Assembly: GCF_002723975.1 (NCBI RefSeq)
Contig: NZ_BEWO01000006.1
Span: 1-64,000 of the forward strand
DNA length: 64,000 bases
Reading direction: 5' to 3'
From: Gluconobacter japonicus
GTDB taxonomy: Bacteria > Pseudomonadota > Alphaproteobacteria > Acetobacterales > Acetobacteraceae
Shown here: positions 32,344-41,085 of the stretch, piece by piece
Layout: each line of letters opens with the position of its first letter
Position numbering within the stretch: position 1 is the first letter of the stretch
Made by a program: the position numbers and the translations under genes
Notes under the pieces: generated by a model
Seen by the model: the letters and a program-made list of their open reading frames with translations, nothing else
The model's database searches: none
Told to the model about the DNA's origin: nothing

Positions 32344-33270
32344 CTAGAAGACCATATTCACCGCAACTTCCGGCATGATGGCTCTAGACGCATTATGCCC
32401 TGTAAATGGGACGATAACCCCGCCAATAAAACCCATGGCCGGGCTCCAGTTATACTCCATTGCTGGACCAAGGTTGTAAGAGCCTGACCAGGACGACCGA
32501 GTATGCACCAGCTGTGAGGTTTTACGGTATTTCCCAGTCAGTTCAGTCGAGCCGACCCAAGTGCCATAAAGATCCAGAGACATCACCCAGCGTTTTGTCA
32601 GGCCATATTCGAAAGACGCCCCTTCGTTACCAAACGTCCCAGGGTGGGCAGTTCCCGAAAAGCCAGTCGATGTTCCGTAGCTGGTTATATCGTGTAAATG
32701 AGCCGTTGTGAGAGGCCGCCGCCCCACAGCCCAAATCCGTAACCGTGCAGCGTGCCCCATAAGCCGATAGACAGACTGGCTTTGGAACCCGAAGCGCAAA
32801 AACCAGACACCCTGCCCCACACCATTTTGAGACTGCGACAAACCGGAATAATTCCTCGTAGGAGCAATAAACCCCAGATAAGCCGTCACGGAGGGCCGAT
32901 ACCGTGCCGGACGCGCTGTCAGAATATTATAATGAAGCTCAATTGGCAGATCATTGAACTTTACGCCCGTACTGCTCTGACCTTTTCCCCATCCATAGGA
33001 AAATGTCGGTAACGAATAGATCGAAAGCCGATCCGTCAGACCATATTTGATCAATGTGTATTGAGACACTGACCTCTGAGCCGTGACAGGCCGGATTTCT
33101 CCCTGCGCATCGAACCGCCCCGAAGGGACGGCCCCCTGCAAATACGGTTCAACAGCAAGAGCACCAGCTTTTGTTTCTGCTGGAGAGGGTGAAAACAAAG
33201 ATCCCGTATACCATTGCTCAGGAACAGTCTGAGAAGCCGAAAAAGCCCTTGAAACTGACAGACTCTCCAA
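32344..33270 (-). CDS. Outer-membrane beta-barrel protein with unresolved start
   Basis: From the first conventional start (TTG at 33270) the product is 308 residues, rich in alternating strands with aromatic girdles and ending in Phe (AVNMVF), the usual barrel signal. It may belong to the phenol-degradation MetA-like/transporter barrel group. In the same frame upstream, codons to 33309 spell a good signal peptide (IRTFSFLFAVFCC and on to SRAFSA) but no ATG, GTG or TTG precedes it before a stop at 33328-33330; ATT at 33309 or ATC at 33315 would be needed. Either initiation is unusual or the 5' end is damaged. Confidence 0.65.
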   Translation of the reverse strand: MESLSVSRAFSASQTVPEQWYTGSLFSPSPAETKAGALAVEPYLQGAVPSGRFDAQGEIRPVTAQRSVSQYTLIKYGLTDRLSIYSLPTFSYGWGKGQSSTGVKFNDLPIELHYNILTARPARYRPSVTAYLGFIAPTRNYSGLSQSQNGVGQGVWFLRFGFQSQSVYRLMGHAARLRIWAVGRRPLTTAHLHDITSYGTSTGFSGTAHPGTFGNEGASFEYGLTKRWVMSLDLYGTWVGSTELTGKYRKTSQLVHTRSSWSGSYNLGPAMEYNWSPAMGFIGGVIVPFTGHNASRAIMPEVAVNMVF

Positions 33271-33440
33271 ACAACAGAAAACAGCAAAAAGGAAGGAGAA
33301 AGTACGAATATTGATGTCGAAGCACCATTATGTTGGCCGATGGAACAAACCACCTCCACCATACGCAACTTTCGACACACCTCAACTCTCAACCAACCCT
33401 TCGTGCCTTCATATTTTTGAAATCCGGAAATTCAGAAACC

Positions 33441-34904
33441 TCAGGCTGTCCCACCAACCGTCAAACCCGAGAGTTTCAGCGTCGGTTGCCCCACGCCAAC
33501 CGGCACACCCTGTCCGGCCTTTCCACAGGTCCCGATCCCGGGATCAAGCGCCATATCAGACCCAATCATGGAAATCTGGTTCATGACATCTGCGCCGTTA
33601 CCAATCAGAGTGGCGCCCTTCACAGGCCGCGTCACCTTTCCATCCTCAATCAGATACGCCTCTGACGCCGCGAAAACGAACTTCCCAGACGTAATATCAA
33701 CCTGACCACCGCCAAAATTGACCGCATACAGACCCCGCTTCGTTGAGCGGATCATCTCTTCCGTAGTCGCGCTCCCTTCCAGCATGACGGTATTCGTCAT
33801 CCGGGGCATCGGCGCATGGGCATAAGACTCCCGCCGACCATTCCCGGTCGGAGACACACCCATCAGGCGTGCATTCAAACGGTCCTGCAAATACCCAGTC
33901 AGAATACCGTCCTCGATCAGAACCGTGCGACCCGTCGGCGTTCCCTCATCATCAATGCTCAGCGACCCACGACGTTCCGGCAACGTGCCATCATCAATAA
34001 CCGTCACGCCCGGCGAAGCCACACGCTTTCCGACCATCCCCGTAAACGACGATGTCCCTTTGCGGTTGAAATCCCCTTCCAACCCATGACCCACAGCCTC
34101 ATGAAGCAGAATACCCGGCCAGCCCGGACCAAGAACCACGTCCATTTCACCAGCTGGTGCAGGAGCTGCATCTAGGTTCAGAAGCGCCTGCCTCAGCGCC
34201 TCATCCACAGCCGCTTTCCATGTTCCGGCATCCAAAAGCCGCGACAGCTCGTATCGACCGCCCTGCCCATGCCCACCACTCTCGCGGCGACCATCTTTTT
34301 CCACAACAACCGACACGTTCAGACGCACCAGCGGCCGCAGATCAGCAACCCGGCCACCAGCATCGGCCCGACGCATGATCTGCACAGCCTGCCACTCGGA
34401 ACTCAGACTGGCGCTCACCTGCACAACACGCGAATCCAGTGCCCGCGCATATGTATCAATCTCGCCGAGAACCGCCGCCCGCGCCGCAAAATCCGTGCCT
34501 TCCAGAGGTCTGGCATCAGCATAAAGCCGCTGGTTTGTAGACCGTGGCCCGGGCGCCATAATGCCACTACGCCCTTGTCGCACAGCCCCAACCGTGCTCA
34601 CCGCACGCGCAAGAGCCTCCTCACTCATTTCGTCCGAATGAGCAAAAGCCGTTTCGGTCCCGAGAACCGCGCGCAAACCAAACCCGGAAGACGTCGTGAA
34701 GCTGGCAGACCGGATCGTACCATCATCCAAAGAGATGCCTTCGTTCTCGCGATATTCAAGAAACAGCTCTCCGTCATCCACGCCTTCCAAGCCCTGCGCC
34801 ACCAGAGCCTCCGCGCCATCCCGCGTCAGTCGGGATCCCGGACGGTCGAAAAACAGGGCATCCGTTGTGGCAAGAGCCCCCAGCGCTTCTGCGGCAATGG
34901 ACAT
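33441..34904 (-). CDS. tldD: Metalloprotease TldD
   Basis: A 487-residue member of the TldD/PmbA family, whose TldD-TldE complex degrades unfolded peptides and matures some ribosomally made peptides. The zinc-site motif HEAVGHGLEGD lies near residue 267, followed by the conserved SLSIDDEGTPTGRTVLIEDG region and a C-terminal ELVGNG-like turn. AGGAG sits 9 bp before the ATG. The partner PmbA/TldE is not in the window. It is co-directional with the aminotransferase gene but probably independent. Confidence 0.93.
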   Translation of the reverse strand: MSIAAEALGALATTDALFFDRPGSRLTRDGAEALVAQGLEGVDDGELFLEYRENEGISLDDGTIRSASFTTSSGFGLRAVLGTETAFAHSDEMSEEALARAVSTVGAVRQGRSGIMAPGPRSTNQRLYADARPLEGTDFAARAAVLGEIDTYARALDSRVVQVSASLSSEWQAVQIMRRADAGGRVADLRPLVRLNVSVVVEKDGRRESGGHGQGGRYELSRLLDAGTWKAAVDEALRQALLNLDAAPAPAGEMDVVLGPGWPGILLHEAVGHGLEGDFNRKGTSSFTGMVGKRVASPGVTVIDDGTLPERRGSLSIDDEGTPTGRTVLIEDGILTGYLQDRLNARLMGVSPTGNGRRESYAHAPMPRMTNTVMLEGSATTEEMIRSTKRGLYAVNFGGGQVDITSGKFVFAASEAYLIEDGKVTRPVKGATLIGNGADVMNQISMIGSDMALDPGIGTCGKAGQGVPVGVGQPTLKLSGLTVGGTA

Positions 34905-34981
34905 GGTCTTGATCTCCTGGCTGAGAGGGCGAAACGAGGTTCAGAGATAGTGTGCGAGACGCTGAAGAGAAGAGGGCAGGC

Positions 34982-36145
34982 TCAGGACAGAGCCTTTTCC
35001 AGTCTGCAAAGCGCTTCTTCAAGGATTTCAGGCTTCTTGCAGAACGCAAAGCGGATCAGGTTTTGCGGAGCAGCCGGACCGCCAGGATCGTAGAACGCAG
35101 AAACAGGGATGGTCGCAACACCGGCCTGCTCAACCAGCCATTTTGCAAACTCTACATCCGTTCGCCCCTGCGCATGGCCCGTAATGTCCGCCACGATGAA
35201 ATAACTTCCATCGGCAGGCAACGTCTCAAATCCCAGACGATTCAAACCATTCCGCAACAGATCCCGGCGCAGTTCCAGATCAGCTGACAGACCTTGATAG
35301 TACTCATCGTCCTTGTTCAGACCATGAGCCACCGCCCGCTGAAGATTAGGAGCCGTAGCAAAAACCATCACCTGATGCGCCTTCGCAATCACAGACGCTA
35401 ACGCAGCGGAAGCAGTCACATACCCGACCTTCCACCCCGTCAGGGAGAAACTCTTCCCTGCACTGCCAATTCTCATGCATCGTTCGCGCATGTCCGGCAG
35501 CGTCATCAACGGAATATGTTTCACGTGGAACGTCAGGTGCTCATACACCTCATCGCAAACCACATACGCATCATGGTCTCGAACCAGTTCGGCAATCAGA
35601 TCCAGCTCTGCCCGCGAAAAGACCTTCCCAGCCGGATTCATGGGAGAGTTCAGAATCATCGCTTTGGTCTTCGGACCAAAAGCGGCTCTGAGCTCCTTTT
35701 CCGGAAGATCCCAGTGCGGTGGCTGCAAACGCACACATTTCGGAACAGCCCCGATCAACTTCAGCATGGGAAGATAGGTGTCATACAGCGGCTCAATCAG
35801 AACCACTTCATCGCCCGCTTCCACAACCGCCATCAAACAGGCTGCCAGAGCCTCCGTCGCACCAGACGTCACAACCACTTCCGTCGCGGGATCAATCTCC
35901 AGCCCATAGAAACGCTGGTTAGACGCCGCAACTGCTTCCCGTAACTCAGGCAACCCGGTCAACGGGGCATACTGGTTCCGGTTATCCTTCAAAGCCTCGG
36001 CGGCAACCGCGATAATATCCGCAGGCCCCTCCGTATCCGGAAACCCTTGCCCCAGATTGATCGCATCATGCTTGAACGCAAGCTGGGACATAACCGTGAA
36101 CACAGTTGTGGGAAGTGACGAAAGATAGCGATTGGGCGTTTTCAT
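34982..36145 (-). CDS. PLP-dependent class I/II aminotransferase
   Basis: A 387-residue fold-type I aminotransferase. The Schiff-base lysine is in SAGKSFSLTGWKVGY. NLGQGFPDTEGP at the N-terminus, TSGATEALAAC, NSPMNPAGKVFS and CDEVYEHLTF complete the cofactor site. The sequence resembles the YbdL/kynurenine-aminotransferase group, which acts on methionine and aromatic amino acids. The substrate is not certain. It ends 77 bp before the tldD start on the same strand. Confidence 0.88.
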   Translation of the reverse strand: MKTPNRYLSSLPTTVFTVMSQLAFKHDAINLGQGFPDTEGPADIIAVAAEALKDNRNQYAPLTGLPELREAVAASNQRFYGLEIDPATEVVVTSGATEALAACLMAVVEAGDEVVLIEPLYDTYLPMLKLIGAVPKCVRLQPPHWDLPEKELRAAFGPKTKAMILNSPMNPAGKVFSRAELDLIAELVRDHDAYVVCDEVYEHLTFHVKHIPLMTLPDMRERCMRIGSAGKSFSLTGWKVGYVTASAALASVIAKAHQVMVFATAPNLQRAVAHGLNKDDEYYQGLSADLELRRDLLRNGLNRLGFETLPADGSYFIVADITGHAQGRTDVEFAKWLVEQAGVATIPVSAFYDPGGPAAPQNLIRFAFCKKPEILEEALCRLEKALS

Positions 36146-36500
36146 GAACCGGGACTTTGACAGGAGCAGAAAGGAATTTTCACCATTGCAGGAGGAGCGT
36201 CGTGTGAAAAGCCATTCCGTCCTTGAAGGGCGGCTCTAAACACTTGCCCCATGATGACACAGATAGAAGCCCACTTGCCTTGGAAATCATAAAGTTTTCC
36301 CGATCGGACAACACAGAACAGGGAACATTGCTCCCATACCTTATACGACCGAAAGCCATACCCGATCAGTTCAAACCCCGTTTCCGGACATTTCCTTTCT
36401 TCAAAAGATGATAAAATGAAGCGCTGTGTCGTACTCGACAGATGGGAAATTGTCCCGTAATCGTTTTGAAGCCGTTCACACGATGCAAGGCGACAGATCG
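36146..36500. other. Divergent intergenic region before glnA
   Basis: About 355 bp between the aminotransferase and glnA. The right third is A+T-rich with a TGATAAAAT word (36410-36418) that could serve as a -10 element of glnA. I see no convincing sigma-54 site (TGGC-N8-TTGC), riboswitch or small ORF with a ribosome binding site. Confidence 0.4.
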
Positions 36501-38033
36501 ATGGCCAGAAAAGCCCCTACTTCTTCCACCGCCAAACCGAAAGCCGCTGCTCCGCGCCGCGCTTCCGCCAAGGCAGCAACACCCAAGACCACAGCCGCAG
36601 CTGGCAAGCCGCCGGCACCGAACCCCGCAGCCGTAGCGCGCGTTTTCGAAATGATCCAGGAGCACGCGGCTGAATTCGTCGATCTGCGCTTCACCGATCC
36701 CAAGGGCAAGTGGCACCACACGACCCAGACAGTCTCCACCATTGAAGATGATACCTTCGTTGAAGGCTTCATGTTCGACGGTTCCTCCATCCAAGGCTGG
36801 AAGGCCATCAACGAGTCCGACATGGTCCTGCTGCCGGATCCGGAAACGGCCGTCATGGACCCGTTCTCCGCGAAGCCGCAGCTCATCCTGTTCTGTGACA
36901 TCGTCGACCCGAAAACCGGTGGTTTCTACAACCGTGACCCGCGCTCGACTGCAAAGCTCGCAGAAGCCTATCTGAAAGAAGCCGGCTTCGGTGACACGGC
37001 ATTCTTCGGTCCGGAAGCTGAGTTCTTCATCTTCGACAACGTGCAGTTCGGCACGGGCCCGAACTTCGGCACGTACCAGCTCGACAGCATCGAAGGCCCG
37101 GGCGCATCCCTGAAGGCCTACCCGGAAGGCAACATGGGCCACCGCCCTGTCGTCAAGGGTGGCTACTTTCCTGTCCCTCCAGTGGACAGCGAACATGACC
37201 TGCGCGCCGAAATGCTCTCCACGATGGGCGAAATGGGCCTGCCGATCGAGAAGCACCATCACGAAGTTGCACAGTCCCAGCATGAGCTTGGCACGAAGTT
37301 CGCAACGCTCGTGAAGTCCGCTGACTTCATGCAGATCTACAAGTACTGCGTGCACAACGTCGCCCACTCCTACGGCAAGACGGCCACGTTCATGCCGAAG
37401 CCTATCGCAGGCGACAACGGCTCTGGCATGCATGTTCACCAGTCCATCTGGCGTGACGGCAAGCCAACATTCGCTGGGGACAAGTATGCGGACCTGTCTG
37501 ATGAAGCCCTGTACTACATCGGCGGCATCATCAAGCACGCGAAGGCTCTGAACGCCTTTACGAACCCGTCCACCAACTCCTACAAGCGTCTGATCCCGGG
37601 CTTCGAAGCGCCTGTGCTGCTCGCCTATTCCGCAGCCAACCGCTCCGCTTCCTGTCGTATCCCGCATGCGACGAACCCGAAAGCAAAGCGCGTTGAAGTC
37701 CGCTTCCCGGACCCGATGGCAAACCCATACCTCGCCTTCGCTGCCATGCTGATGGCTGGCCTGGACGGCATCCGCAACAAGATCCATCCGGGCGACGCCA
37801 TGGACAAGGATCTGTACGAACTTCCAAAGGAAGAGCTGGCTCAGATCCCGACGGTCTGCGGTTCGCTCCGTGAAGCCCTTGAAGCCCTCAAGGAAGATCA
37901 CGCGTTCCTTCTCGAAGGCGGCGTCTTCACCAAGGACCAGATCGAGAGCTACATCGACATCAAGTGGGCAGAAGTCTACAAGTTCGAGCACACGCCGCAC
38001 CCGGCAGAGTTCGAAATGTACTATTCGGTCTGA
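36501..38033 (+). CDS. glnA: Glutamine synthetase type I with N-terminal Lys/Ala/Pro tail
   Basis: A 510-residue enzyme condensing ammonia and glutamate with ATP. The core from about residue 50 is a standard Gln[49 protein letters not shown], and [11 protein letters not shown] with the adenylylatable tyrosine near residue 439. Ahead of it is a tail of about 45 residues, largely Ala, Lys, Pro, Arg and Ser, resembling a histone H1 end and absent from ordinary GlnA (about 470 residues). ATG at 36501 was chosen; it has AAGG upstream, and open codons extend further. Confidence 0.95.
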   Translation: MARKAPTSSTAKPKAAAPRRASAKAATPKTTAAAGKPPAPNPAAVARVFEMIQEHAAEFVDLRFTDPKGKWHHTTQTVSTIEDDTFVEGFMFDGSSIQGWKAINESDMVLLPDPETAVMDPFSAKPQLILFCDIVDPKTGGFYNRDPRSTAKLAEAYLKEAGFGDTAFFGPEAEFFIFDNVQFGTGPNFGTYQLDSIEGPGASLKAYPEGNMGHRPVVKGGYFPVPPVDSEHDLRAEMLSTMGEMGLPIEKHHHEVAQSQHELGTKFATLVKSADFMQIYKYCVHNVAHSYGKTATFMPKPIAGDNGSGMHVHQSIWRDGKPTFAGDKYADLSDEALYYIGGIIKHAKALNAFTNPSTNSYKRLIPGFEAPVLLAYSAANRSASCRIPHATNPKAKRVEVRFPDPMANPYLAFAAMLMAGLDGIRNKIHPGDAMDKDLYELPKEELAQIPTVCGSLREALEALKEDHAFLLEGGVFTKDQIESYIDIKWAEVYKFEHTPHPAEFEMYYSV

Positions 38034-38059
38034 TCCGAACAGACATCTGTCAAACGAGA

Positions 38060-38087
38060 AAGCCCGGCCATCGCGCCGGGCTTTTTT
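38060..38087 (+). terminator. Rho-independent terminator of glnA
   Basis: A 9-bp stem (AAGCCCGGC with GCCGGGCTT) with a 6-nt loop, followed by TTTTTT at 38082-38087, 27 bp after the glnA stop. Confidence 0.93.
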
Positions 38088-38117
38088 GTATGCAGTTTCC
38101 CTGCTACGGCATCCCTT

Positions 38118-38747
38118 ATGATGCACCCCGCCTTCGAGGCTTTCTCAACTTCCATTCTGCCGGTTCTGGATATCGCCGGCACCGCTGTGTTCGCCGTCTC
38201 AGGAGCACTGGCGGCCGCGCGTGAACGCCTGACGATCCTGACATTCATGTTCTTCGCCGCCATCACAGGCGTCGGAGGCGGTACCGTCCGCGATCTGCTG
38301 ATCGGAGCCCCAGTCGCATGGATACACAATTCCACAGGCATCACAGTCTGCATGGTCTGTGCCCTGCTTGTCTGGTTCACCCCGGGGCGCCTCTGGTCAG
38401 AACGCGCCGTGGACTGGTTCGATGGAATGGGAATTGCCGCTTACGGCGTGTACGGCTCCGCCAAAGCTATTGCTTACGGCATTCCCCTCGTTCCGGCAGC
38501 TCTTATGGGCATCGTCAGCGCCTGCATGGGAGGTATCTTTCGGGATGTTCTGGCAGGCGTCCCATCCATCATCATCCGCCCTGAACTCTACGTGACGGCC
38601 GTAGCCCTCTCCTCATGCAGCTATGTGCTTCTCACCACACTTGGCCTCAGCACAACACTCGCAGCAGCAATCGCCATTACGGCCGGTTTTGCCCTGCGTG
38701 CCCTTGCTCTCATCAAAGGGCTCGGACTTCCTCACTACCGGAAATAA
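38118..38747 (+). CDS. TRIC-like/UPF0126 membrane channel protein
   Basis: A 209-residue protein with seven hydrophobic segments in two repeats of the UPF0126 (YicG) domain, each with the glycine-rich signature: GVGGGTVRDLLIG in the first and ACMGGIFRDVLAG in the second. Prokaryotic relatives are trimeric cation channels; one YicG group transports glycine, which is interesting given the gcv operon 3 kb away. Substrate is not established here. Confidence 0.88.
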   Translation: MMHPAFEAFSTSILPVLDIAGTAVFAVSGALAAARERLTILTFMFFAAITGVGGGTVRDLLIGAPVAWIHNSTGITVCMVCALLVWFTPGRLWSERAVDWFDGMGIAAYGVYGSAKAIAYGIPLVPAALMGIVSACMGGIFRDVLAGVPSIIIRPELYVTAVALSSCSYVLLTTLGLSTTLAAAIAITAGFALRALALIKGLGLPHYRK

Positions 38748-38777
38748 CGCCACCCCAGACGGGAAAGACCATCATCC

Positions 38778-39770
38778 ATGCGCTTCGTAACCTGCCTGCA
38801 CAAGCTTCTGATAGCGCTTCCGTTCTTTCTCGCTCCGGCATGTAGCAGGGCAGCGAATTTTGACATCGTGGTTCTTGGTGCAAAAGGCGGTTTGGAAGAC
38901 GGAAACCTGAGCGCCTATTTCATCCGTCCAATCACATCAGACAAAGGTGTCCTCTGCGACGCCGGAACCATCCTTCACGGCCTGAAGGAAGCAACCAGAA
39001 CAGGCGCCTTCGACACACACACCCTGACATCAAAGACCTTGTCCCCGGAAGGCGAAATCCTTCATGACAGGGTCACCGCCTACCTCATCAGCCATGCCCA
39101 TCTGGATCATATCGCCGGCCTCGTCGCCGTCTCGCCAGATGACGTCCCCAAACCCATTCTGGCACTTCCGTCCGTCAACGCCGTTCTGGCGGAACACGTC
39201 TTCAACTGGCAGGTCTGGCCCAACATGAGCGACCGCGGCCCCACACCCCGCCTCGGCCTGTATCATTATCAGGACCTTGAACCCGGAAGAGCTGTCCCCC
39301 TGCCACAAACCCCACTTCAGGTTCAGGCTTATCCCCTCAACCATGGCGGCGTGGAATCAACCGCGTTCCTGCTAATCAGCGGATCAGACGCCCTGCTCTA
39401 TCTTGGCGATACAGGCCCAGATACCCCCCAGCACTCGGACAATCTGCATCACCTCTGGCAAGCCATCGCACCACTGGTTCATCAGAAACACCTGCATGCC
39501 ATCCTGATGGAATGCTCCTACGACAACAGTCAACCTACCAGCCACCTCTATGGCCATCTGACACCACACTGGGTCCAGAAAGAACTACAGGATCTGCAAA
39601 CGGTCGCAGGAACCAGGCTCCAAGGCCTTCCCGTCATCATCACGCACGTCAAGCCAACGCTCAAACGTCAGGAGGATCCCGCAGCCCGTATTTTCGAAGA
39701 ATTGAACGCTACGAATGTAACAGGCGTCCATTTCATTATGGCCCATCAGAGCCTGCATCTCAGGCTCTGA
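38778..39770 (+). CDS. Class II 3',5'-cyclic-nucleotide phosphodiesterase, exported
   Basis: A 330-residue metallo-beta-lactamase-fold phosphodiesterase of the PDE1/CpdP type. A signal peptide of about 25 residues ends near CSRAA. The metal motif is SHAHLDHIAG (near residue 105), with VQAYPLNHGG, LYLGDTGPDT and ECSYDN as further metal ligands. It would hydrolyse cyclic nucleotides in the periplasm. The last codons form the left arm of an 18-bp perfect hairpin. Confidence 0.9.
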   Translation: MRFVTCLHKLLIALPFFLAPACSRAANFDIVVLGAKGGLEDGNLSAYFIRPITSDKGVLCDAGTILHGLKEATRTGAFDTHTLTSKTLSPEGEILHDRVTAYLISHAHLDHIAGLVAVSPDDVPKPILALPSVNAVLAEHVFNWQVWPNMSDRGPTPRLGLYHYQDLEPGRAVPLPQTPLQVQAYPLNHGGVESTAFLLISGSDALLYLGDTGPDTPQHSDNLHHLWQAIAPLVHQKHLHAILMECSYDNSQPTSHLYGHLTPHWVQKELQDLQTVAGTRLQGLPVIITHVKPTLKRQEDPAARIFEELNATNVTGVHFIMAHQSLHLRL

Positions 39771-39778
39771 TGGGCCAT
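39738..39778. terminator. 18-bp perfect hairpin across a stop codon
   Basis: Arms 39738-39755 and 39761-39778 are perfectly complementary (ATGGCCCATCAGAGCCTG) with a CATCT loop. The phosphodiesterase stop codon (39768-39770) lies in the right arm. The structure separates it from the convergent metallochaperone gene. No T-tract follows, but stem strength suggests bidirectional termination or mRNA 3'-end protection. Confidence 0.7.
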
Positions 39779-39788
39779 GCGGCTTCAA

Positions 39789-40001
39789 TCAGCCAACAAC
39801 GTCAAAACCAACATCTTCAACAGTGTCTTTCAGTGCAGAAGGCGAAACCTTTGCTTCATCAAACTGAATGACAGCCTGAGCCGGCTCCAGCGTGACTTCC
39901 GCTGCCGACACACCCGGCACAGCCTCAAGCGCCTTCTGCAACTTGCCTGAACACCCCGTGCAGGACATGCCCTCAACCTTGAACGTCACAGATGCAGTCA
40001 T
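39789..40001 (-). CDS. Heavy-metal-associated (CopZ-like) metallochaperone
   Basis: A 70-residue ferredoxin-like HMA protein with GMSCTGCSGKLQKAL, giving the Cys14-x-x-Cys17 copper-binding pair, and the usual PGVSAAEVTL strand. ATG at 40001 follows AAGGAG closely; an earlier in-frame start lacks it. It would shuttle Cu(I) in the cytosol. No copper ATPase or CueR gene is adjacent. Confidence 0.9.
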   Translation of the reverse strand: MTASVTFKVEGMSCTGCSGKLQKALEAVPGVSAAEVTLEPAQAVIQFDEAKVSPSALKDTVEDVGFDVVG

Positions 40002-40085
40002 GGGTGTCTCTCCTTTATCCCTGTTCCGTCGCTCCAACAGCGGCACCCCAGAAGAGACACATTCCCATTGAAATTGAAACTGCTT

Positions 40086-40400
40086 TCAGACCCCGTCACT
40101 GATTTCATCCAGAGGCTCCACACGCATCAGCTGCACAGTAGCATTCAGTCGATCCAGAAGCCCCGCCAGAGCTCGGAAATGCGGCGTTTCAAGATGCTGC
40201 TCAAATGCTGCCGTAGACGCCCAGCGCTCCTCCGCCGTAAACCGTCCTGCCGTCTCCATATCCCGGCTGATCACGTAACGCTGGCAGCCTTCTTCCTTGC
40301 GGGACGCCACCGTGCAGCGCACCAGTTCCAGCTCTAGGTCGCGCGCCCTGTCAGCAGAAACAGTCAGGATAGCGACAACACAGGCAGAATGGCTCATCAT
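40086..40400 (-). CDS. Antibiotic-biosynthesis-monooxygenase-fold protein
   Basis: A 104-residue ABM/YgiN-type dimeric ferredoxin-like protein: EEGCQRYVISRDM in the centre and FEQHLETPHFRALAGLL near the end are family signatures. Relatives act on quinols or small stress metabolites. AAGGAT precedes the ATG pair at 40400/40397. A second ABM protein with the same H-L-TPHF signature is at 45835-46137. Confidence 0.8.
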   Translation of the reverse strand: MMSHSACVVAILTVSADRARDLELELVRCTVASRKEEGCQRYVISRDMETAGRFTAEERWASTAAFEQHLETPHFRALAGLLDRLNATVQLMRVEPLDEISDGV

Positions 40401-40547
40401 AAGATCCTTCAGGAAACGAAACGCAGCACCGTCATGAAACATCCGATCCACGGCCCTGCCAAAGCCTGTTTCTAAAAGATCGGTTTTCAGAAGTCTCGCC
40501 CATGTTTCACATGAAACATCCTTTTCCTATCACCGGAACCAACATCC

Positions 40548-41018
40548 ATGAGTCTCGAAAGCGTCAAAGCAGATCTCGCCACCCGTGCGCCTGACCTCTC
40601 CGTCGTCGTGACCAGCAGCTCCACAGCAACAGTCGAAGAAGCCGCCGCCACACATGGCGTCGAACCCGACCAGATTGCCAAAACCCTCGGCGTCAAAGTC
40701 GGATCAGGTCCAAATGCCAGAACCGTTCTCGTCGTGATGGCAGGCACAAAACGCCTGGACAACCGCCTGACGAAAGAAACGCTCGGCGGTCGCCCCCGCT
40801 TCCTCAACGGTGAAGAGGTTCTGGCCCTGACAAGCCACCCACCGGGCGGCGTCTGCCCATTCGGCCTCCCCGAACCTCTCCCTGTGTACTGCGATGACTC
40901 TCTGCGCGCCTTTGAACAGATCATCCCTGCTGGCGGAGCCACCAACGCTTCCGTGATCCTCACACCGCAACGCCTTGCAGAACTGACGTCCGCCACATGG
41001 GTCAAAGTCAGCACCTGA
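40548..41018 (+). CDS. YbaK/EbsC-type aminoacyl-tRNA deacylase
   Basis: A 156-residue editing enzyme that removes wrongly attached amino acids from tRNA. The essential lysine lies in VMAGTKRLDNRLTKE, and LTSHPPGGVCPFGL is the conserved substrate loop of the family. It is not fused to a synthetase. The gene ends before a short terminator that also faces gcvP. Confidence 0.88.
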   Translation: MSLESVKADLATRAPDLSVVVTSSSTATVEEAAATHGVEPDQIAKTLGVKVGSGPNARTVLVVMAGTKRLDNRLTKETLGGRPRFLNGEEVLALTSHPPGGVCPFGLPEPLPVYCDDSLRAFEQIIPAGGATNASVILTPQRLAELTSATWVKVST

Positions 41019-41044
41019 CCCTCGCCTCTATCCAACAAAAAAGA

Positions 41045-41064
41045 CGCCCCTCTCAGGGCGCCTT
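41045..41064. terminator. Bidirectional terminator between ybaK-like gene and gcvP
   Basis: A CGCCC/GGGCG stem (41045-41049 with 41056-41060, 6-nt loop) has an A-rich left flank from 41035 and CCTTTT at 41061, between two converging genes. Confidence 0.7.
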
Positions 41065-41085
41065 TTGCATCAAAAACAGACCAGC

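Noticed and set aside
36146-36500. Sigma-54 promoter for glnA
   Set aside because: No GG-N10-GC element with the right context was found.
36366-38126. 586-codon frame antisense to glnA
   Set aside because: It overlaps all of glnA and its terminator, and the product is low-complexity Val/Arg/Asp with no family.
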